This document shows positions 58,139 to 64,000 of a DNA stretch of 64,000 bases, piece by piece. The number at the start of each line of letters is the position of its first letter. Within the stretch, counting starts at the first letter, position 1. The position numbers and the translations under genes were made by a program. Below the pieces are notes generated by a model. That model was not told the DNA's origin. It worked only from the letters and a program-made list of their open reading frames with translations, and made no database searches. The DNA is from Desmodus rotundus (Eukaryota > Chordata > Mammalia > Chiroptera > Phyllostomidae): positions 43,057,998 through 43,121,997 of the forward strand of contig NC_071391.1 in the NCBI RefSeq assembly GCF_022682495.2. Direction: 5' to 3'.

Positions 58139-59107
58139 ATGACTCACACGAACCTTACCATCTTCCATCCTGCAGTTTTTGTCTTACTCGGCATTCCTGG
58201 GTTGGAGGCCTATCACAAATGGCTGTCTGTACCCCTCTGCCTCATGTATATCACCGCAGTCCTGGGAAACAGCATCCTGATAGTGGTCATCATCAAGACC
58301 ATTAACCTTCATGAGCCCATGTATTTTTTCCTTTCCATGTTGGCTATCACGGACATCATGCTGTCTACCACTACTGTACCCAAAGCCCTAGCCATCTTTT
58401 GGTTCCATGACCATGATATTGCCTTTGATGCCTGTGTTACTCAAGTTTTTTTTGTCCATGTGATGTTTGTGGGGGAGTCAGCCATCCTATTAGCTATGGC
58501 CTTTGATCGCTTTGTGGCCATCTGTGCTCCTCTGCATTATTCAACAGTGTTAACATGGACTGTTGTGGGAAGAATTGCTCTGGCCATCGTGACCCGAAGC
58601 TTCTGCATCATCTTCCCAGTGATTTTCTTGCTGAAGCGGCTGCCTTTCTGTCGGACCAACATCATCCCCCATTCCTACTGTGAGCATATTGGAGTGGCCC
58701 GCTTAGCCTGTGCTGACATCACCGTTAATATCTGGTATGGCTTCTCAGTGCCCATCGTCATGGTCATTTTGGATGTAATCCTCATCACTGTGTCTTACTC
58801 ACTGATCCTCCGAGCAGTGTTTCGTTTACCCTCCCAGGATGCCCGCCACAAGGCTCTGAGCACTTGTGGCTCCCATCTCTGTGTTATCCTCATGTTTTAT
58901 GTTCCATCCTTCTTTACCTTACTGACCCACCGCTTTGGACATAACATTCCTCGACATGTGCATATCCTGCTGGCCAATCTTTATGTGGTGGTGCCACCAA
59001 TGCTCAACCCCATTGTCTATGGTGTAAAGACTAAGCAGATCCGGGAGGGTGTAGCCCACCAGTTCTTTGACATCAAGGCTCGGTGTTGTGCTTCACCTCT
59101 AGGCTAA
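58139..59107 (+). CDS. OR52B2: OR52B2, class I odorant receptor
   Basis: An intact single-exon frame of 322 residues. The ATG at 58139 was chosen because MTHTNLTIFHPAVF is the usual subfamily N terminus, with glycosylation site N5-L-T. The frame stays open upstream to 57944, but that part shows no family likeness. Motifs: GN at 43-44; PMYFFLSMLA at 60-69; Cys99 and Cys181; MAFDRFVAIC at 120-129; KALSTCGSHLCV at 238-249; NPIVYGVKTKQ at 290-300. The match to human OR52B2 as I know it is high. A tttcag acceptor at 58085-58090 would leave a 48-base leader, typical of receptor genes with a separate 5' UTR exon. Confidence 0.94.
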   Translation: MTHTNLTIFHPAVFVLLGIPGLEAYHKWLSVPLCLMYITAVLGNSILIVVIIKTINLHEPMYFFLSMLAITDIMLSTTTVPKALAIFWFHDHDIAFDACVTQVFFVHVMFVGESAILLAMAFDRFVAICAPLHYSTVLTWTVVGRIALAIVTRSFCIIFPVIFLLKRLPFCRTNIIPHSYCEHIGVARLACADITVNIWYGFSVPIVMVILDVILITVSYSLILRAVFRLPSQDARHKALSTCGSHLCVILMFYVPSFFTLLTHRFGHNIPRHVHILLANLYVVVPPMLNPIVYGVKTKQIREGVAHQFFDIKARCCASPLG

Positions 59108-59189
59108 TGGCTCCCCATGAATCCTCCCCTTCCAAGTTTACCAAGGAAACTGATGTGAGATACAGAGATTTCCTGAACTGAGAGCGATT

Positions 59190-59340
59190 TTCCTTCTCTT
59201 CCTCATTTTTTTCCTTCTTCTTCATCTTCCTCCTCCTCCAATTTTCTTTGTTTTCCTCTTATGGCTCTTCCTCTTTGTCTTTTTTTCTGTTTCTGTGTTT
59301 TTTCTATCCTTTTTTCTTCTCATATCCATCCCTCCTCAAC
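59190..59340 (+). repeat. Polypyrimidine-rich tract after OR52B2
   Basis: About 150 bases are almost entirely C and T on the plus strand, with imperfect ttcttc and cctcct units. It lies in the expected 3' UTR of OR52B2. Confidence 0.6.
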
Positions 59341-62247
59341 AACCTGCAAGTAACAACTAAGTGTTCATGCCTCTGATATGAACATTTGGTATACCCAGGA
59401 GGCCAGATGTACTCCAGAACAAAAGGAACTGAACAACATAGAGTAAAATATACACAAATGGATTAAAATAACTGTATATTTAACATCTGAAGGGGTTCCA
59501 GTTTTTTATCACCAAATGTGCACTTATTATTTGTACAGATTCAAGTAACTCTCCATGTATTTCTACAATGGCAGGTGTGTTTGAAAAACAGCCAAGCATG
59601 CATGCCATTTAGCCATCTGGGAAAGTCCCGTTTTTTCTTAAAATTTCAGTTGAAGAATTGCCTTCCCTGAGAAGTTTTTCTTATTTTTTTCTAGGCAATC
59701 CAAAGCTTCCCTGTTTGTCTATTGCATCTTGTACAAATCTCAAAACATATGTTCTGAGTTATAAGGGGCTGTTTATTAATTATTACCTCCAATTGACTAT
59801 AAGCTCTTAGAAACAAGAATAGTGTGTGTCATTCATATTTGTACTCTTGTTGTGTTATAAAATACTTGGTACATAATAGATGTTTGAGAGATGAATGAGA
59901 TGACAATTACCTCCTTGAAGTTAAAATATGCATCTCTATCATGCACTGAAATAATCAGCTACCTTTTTCCACACACCTAGTGATTAGTAAACCAGTTCTT
60001 CTTAAAGACAGTGTAATATGATGGAAGCAAACACACTGCTGATTACAGTGTGGTTTACTCCAGGGAATAGACTAGAGTGGTAGGAACACAGGGTATTCAT
60101 GATTTTCTCTTCTACTTGGCTTCTGCACATCCAGAATAGTAAGAATTATAGCATGTTGTTCTTGGCCAGATTAGCAAAATTGCAGCAGGCTCTTAGATTT
60201 CACAGTCTTGATCCTCAATTTTTCATGCTTTTTTAGAAAAGGTTATGTACACTCATTTCCTCAACCATCACTTATAACTAAGGAGTTCTACATCTCTCTT
60301 TCCATCTTAGGACTCTTGAGTTCTAAATGCATAAACCCACCTGGCTACTGAGTATCTCCTCCAGAATATAGAACTACCAATCATGCTAGCATTTCTTGCT
60401 ATTCCTGTTCTTTTCCTTGGAAAATAGATCATGAGGATCCCATCATCTTCACTGAACAGGAAAACCTGGGGAAACTCTCAACTTCTTCCTTTCTGGAATG
60501 TTCCTCAATAAGTTATTGGCTGTTACTCATATCGATTGTACCACTAAATATTTATTTATCTGGATAGTATTTGGAGTCATATTGAGATTCAAGTCCTGCC
60601 CGCATTGTTTTCTAGCTCTGTAAACTTGTGAAATTTATTTAATGTATTTATCCCCACCTGTAAAATGGGGGATAGCAATAGTATACTCCTCATAGGGTTG
60701 TTGAGAATATTTGAGGGAACAAACCATATAGAGAGCACGTAATGCAATCCTTAGCTCAAAGTAAGTATGTAAAAATATTTAATGCTAAGTTGTTGGTATT
60801 GTTAATTTTATTCTTAACATGGCCTCTATAATTACTTTTGTCCCTTCTCATCTTTCACTTCAGGTATTTCCTTAGTTTCTTAGTTGACTTCAATGTTTTT
60901 AATCTTTTACATTGTAACTTAAACCATAAATTAATTGACTTGATGTTAAGCATTCTAAAACAAAAAGCTGATCATACTACTTTCTGTCAGGTACTTTTGA
61001 GTATTCTTTATTACTTACAGAAGTGTTTTCCACAGAACATTCTGTAGAAATAAATACCAGCTATCATAATGGATGCTTTCTAAAAAAGTTTCAATGTCAA
61101 ATAAGCATGAAAAGTGCTGACACTCTGGGAGTCGCACCTGTGGCTGTGCAAAAGAAGGCTAGACTTTGTGGTATTTCCTATACTTATTTGACCATATATA
61201 TTTGGATCCATGTCCATGTAAACTTTTCGATGGGATATCAACTTCCATCCCTAAAATGACCTTAGGGTGTTCCCTTAGCCGCAGTTTAGAAATCACAGGA
61301 CTATAGGGTAATTTCTAAGTTGAGCATTAATTTAATAATCTGGTCCTAACTTACTTTTCCATCATTATCTGCAAACACTTCATCATATAGTAATGCATTA
61401 ACATATAATAATACTAATGATAATATAATAATTATGACAACAGCTAATGTTTATTAAGAGATTATGCTGGGAACCATGTTAGGAGCCTTGCCACATTAGC
61501 TTATTTAATTGTCACAAAACCTCATGAAATTATACCTTTGCTATCTCTGTTTTATACATGGGAGCACCCCAGGCTCAGAGAGAATAACTAATCAGGGCCA
61601 CAGAGCTGGCAAATGGTAGAGTACTGATGTGAACTCCTCTTTGAAGCCTTTGCCAACCTCCCTAAGTCAGAGGTGATCACCTTGTTCTCTGGGTCTCCAT
61701 AGCAATGACCTTATAGTTTCAACTGATTATAATTAATCCGTGAAACCACCAGAAGTTGAGCTCTGTGAGGGCAGAGAATATATGGCATTTATCATTACTG
61801 TTCCAGCATGTAGCATAGGGTTCAATATGTATTCTTCTGGACAGACTAATTTGAAATGTTGGTATTGTGGTTGGTCTCCGGACCCTTCACTACTAAACAT
61901 TATCTAATTTTATGGCTGAAAACTCATACGGACACATACCACATACACACATATACACAACACTAAGCTCCCTCTGACCTACTATTTCTTCTATATCTCC
62001 GCAGGTTGCTATGTACACTGAAGTCTAGCAGGTGTATAGGCAGGGTTTTAATATTCTACTCATTGACCAGCAGCAACCCAAATCCACTCTACATGTGGAG
62101 TCATACCACAAGCAGCATGTATGGACTGCTGAAGGTAGGATATAGATTACCCACCCTCTGGTTTCTGAGTCAGTCACCTCTGGAGAGTGGTCCTGCTGGG
62201 GTCTGCTTCTAATTAAACCAGATGCTCCCTAAAGACCCAGTGGGGTA
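59341..62247. other. Intergenic DNA beyond OR52B2
   Basis: Diverged sequence with MIR-type remnants near 60560-60800 and 61430-61640. No open frame has receptor motifs. Confidence 0.45.
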
Positions 62248-62599
62248 GAAGTGTCCCAGAACAGACCTGGGGGGAGGGGATATACTATTACCAAAAGGAT
62301 CCCCCTTTCTCTGTGGGGGTCCCCCCACACCTACTAGGTTCACCTTGCCCACCACCAGAGGAAAGACATCTCACAATGCCAGAGAATGGTGAAAATGAAA
62401 GAAATTATTTATTTAAAAGTTATACAGACTTAGAGTAATGACTTAATGTCTTCATTAAAATACTGAAGTCCTTTAGAATACCCACAGATGCACACAGTCC
62501 CCTCTGCCCAGTCTGGAATACTGTATCTCAGGAAAAGAAGTAGAAGTCTGTGATTCAGGCTCCAGGCACCATCAGCTGTGTTGCAGCCACAGGGTCCCC

Positions 62600-62730
62600 A
62601 CTCTGCCAAGGCTGCGTGGTCCTTTCTCTTCTCCCCGAAAACCATGTGGTCCTCTCTATTCACTCTGCCAAAGCTGCATGATCCTCTCCCTCTTCTCTGC
62701 CAAAGCCAGACAGTCTTCTCTCTGGTTTGG
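62600..62730 (-). repeat. Degenerate ~32-bp tandem repeat in the LTR U3
   Basis: Four imperfect units are visible, three opening ctctgccaa(a/g)gc and sharing tggtcct or related text. Confidence 0.6.
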
Positions 62731-63000
62731 CTGGTGCTCCTGGGTTTAAATCCCAGCACCAGTCTTCCTCTGCAGCCCCATTTCTGACTCCTCCTACAAC
62801 CAGTCACACCTGCCAGCACTCTCGTATTCTTCCAGCTTTACTGGGCTGCCATAGTCAGTCTGGGCAGGTGTGGCCCCATGGCATGGAGTCAGTCTTCTCC
62901 AAGCTCTCAGGCAGGTGCTGTAACCAGGGGGAGTTGCTTCCCAGTTACATCTTGGGTGGAAGTCACTCCCATCTCCCTGGCTCAAAGCCTGGCCACAGCT

Positions 63001-63047
63001 ATTTAACATATCCATGAAACCAGTTAAAGGTTATGGATATGTTAAAT
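63001..63047. repeat. Perfect 15-bp inverted repeat with 17-base loop
   Basis: The arms atttaacatatccat (63001-63015) and atggatatgttaaat (63033-63047) are exact reverse complements inside the LTR. Confidence 0.92.
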
Positions 63048-63339
63048 GACCATGCCAGAGGTTAGCTGCACAGCTGTTGCTATGCAAAACAGCTCTGAAT
63101 GGCCCTGCTCCATGTGTCCCCCCAGCTCAGGCTTGTGGGGTAAGGACATCCTATATATACTTTTCTAATATTTCCTGGACACCTTGAGTTCTGGACCCCA
63201 CTACAAATCCCTATTTGGGGCCCCACTCTTGGCTGAACCCTGTTACAGAAGGTCTCTTCTCACCCAAGGGTTTTCTGCAGATGAGGCACAAACACTGCCC
63301 TAATTTTTTCAGAGTCTGCAACTGACAGATTTTTTTAAT

Positions 63340-63604
63340 ATAAAAAAAAAGGTTTTTAGTACATTCATAGAATCATGCAATACTTACCATTGTCTCGTTC
63401 CAGAATATTTTCATTCCCACTAAATGGATGTTACCCATTAGCAGGCATCATCATTCCCTCACACCCAACATCTCTAGTGCCTGACAAACACTACCAGTCT
63501 ATTTTTTGTTTTTCTACAGACTTATCTATTATGCAGATTTGATATAAGTGGAATTATACATGACCATCTTTGTCTGGCTTCAAAAATTAGCATAATGTTT
63601 TTAA
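63340..63604 (-). mobile_element. Ancient LINE-1 3' fragment, antisense
   Basis: Diverged sequence ending 'ggcttcaaaaattagcataatg', in the style of old LINE-1 3' regions. It is interrupted by the young copy that follows. Confidence 0.5.
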
Positions 63605-64000
63605 TTTTTTAATATTTTTAATGTTGTTCAAGTACAGTTTTCTCCATTTTCTCCCCTCCCAACCGCACCTCCCCCACTTGTCCCTTCCCTCCTTTGGCTT
63701 TGTCCATGTATCCTTTCAACATGTTCCTTGACAACCCTTCCCTCTTTCCCCCTATAATCCCCCTACACCCTCCCATGTTGTTATTGTCAGTTAGTTCTTT
63801 ATTTCAATGTGTCTGGTTATATTTTGCTTACTCATTTGTTTTGTTGATTAGATTGCACTTAAAGGTGAGATCATATGGTATTTGTCCCTCACCGTCTGCC
63901 TTTTTCACTTAGCATAATGCTCTACAGTTCCATCCATGCTGTCTCAAAGGGTAGGAGCTCCTTCTTTCTTTTTCTACATAGTATTCCATTGTGTAAATGT
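63605..64000 (-). mobile_element. Young LINE-1 3' end, antisense, cut by the window edge
   Basis: Begins at its A-rich end, then the same 3' UTR as at 42760 and 47240 ('ttgttcaagtacag', 'tgtctggttatattttgct', 'ggtgagatcatatggtatttgt'). It continues into the ORF2 tail beyond 64000. Confidence 0.8.

Larger units (their letters stand above)
62248..63251 (-). mobile_element. Solo retroviral LTR, 996 bp, class I-like 4-bp duplication
   Basis: The element spans 62252-63247. Its ends are TGT...ACA on both strands, and it is flanked by gaag at 62248-62251 and 63248-63251. Orientation is minus, because AATAAA (62413-62408) then precedes a U5-sized stretch of about 140 bases. The U3 holds degenerate ~32-base tandem units (62600-62730) and a 15-bp perfect inverted repeat (63001-63047). 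No internal retroviral genes remain. A 4-bp duplication is typical of gammaretrovirus-like elements. The family name is unknown to me. Confidence 0.7.

Noticed and set aside
62700..62765. tRNA-like B-box and hairpin (gggtttaaatccc) as a possible tRNA gene
   Set aside because: No A box, anticodon arm or cloverleaf can be drawn. It lies within the LTR U3.
1..64000. CRISPR array, operon or bacterial-type system
   Set aside because: Introns, SINEs, LINE-1s and receptor genes show mammalian DNA. No regularly spaced direct repeats are present.

Overview
This is vertebrate nuclear DNA, almost certainly from a bat. Three tRNA-derived SINEs (two long, one reduced to its head) carry the chiropteran VES-type head 'ccagccaggg', with A-rich tails on the longer copies. 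Several LINE-1 copies share one 3' end. The genes match the order next to the chromosome 11p15.4 olfactory cluster in human: FHIP1B (FAM160A2), C11orf42, OR52W1, OR52B2.

Layout. Positions 1-2700 are upstream DNA with ancient repeat fragments. A CpG-rich promoter and non-coding first exon lie at about 2700-3070. FHIP1B runs on + through eleven coding exons from 12432 to 25782. I could join all of them in phase with consensus GT/AG sites, giving 972 codons plus stop, the length I recall for the human protein. C11orf42 lies tail-to-tail on the minus strand (31178 to 26325, three coding exons, 333 codons plus stop). It is followed by single-exon odorant receptor genes OR52W1 (minus, 36082-37044) and OR52B2 (plus, 58139-59107). 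All four reading frames look intact.

The two receptor genes are separated by about 21 kb, of which 41.2-53.3 kb is a nested retroelement block. An old antisense LINE-1 was invaded by a VES SINE, by a 4.2-kb 5'-inverted LINE-1 that carries an LTR-like block exactly at its inversion junction, and by a 0.94-kb LINE-1 that keeps both ends but lacks nearly all coding sequence. A tiny 5'-inverted LINE-1 with a 16-bp target duplication lies at the edge. A 996-bp solo retroviral LTR with TG/CA ends and a 4-bp target duplication sits at 62252-63247, and another young LINE-1 runs off the right edge.

Function. FHIP1B is an endosome-to-dynein adaptor subunit that should be widely expressed. The CpG promoter and upstream reading frames in its leader fit that. 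C11orf42 has no known biochemical role. The receptors are class I (fish-like) odorant GPCRs, expressed independently of FHIP1B. No operon-like system, CRISPR array or clearly new multi-gene system is present. The most interesting material is the retroelement architecture, the FHIP1B leader, and a few perfect hairpins.
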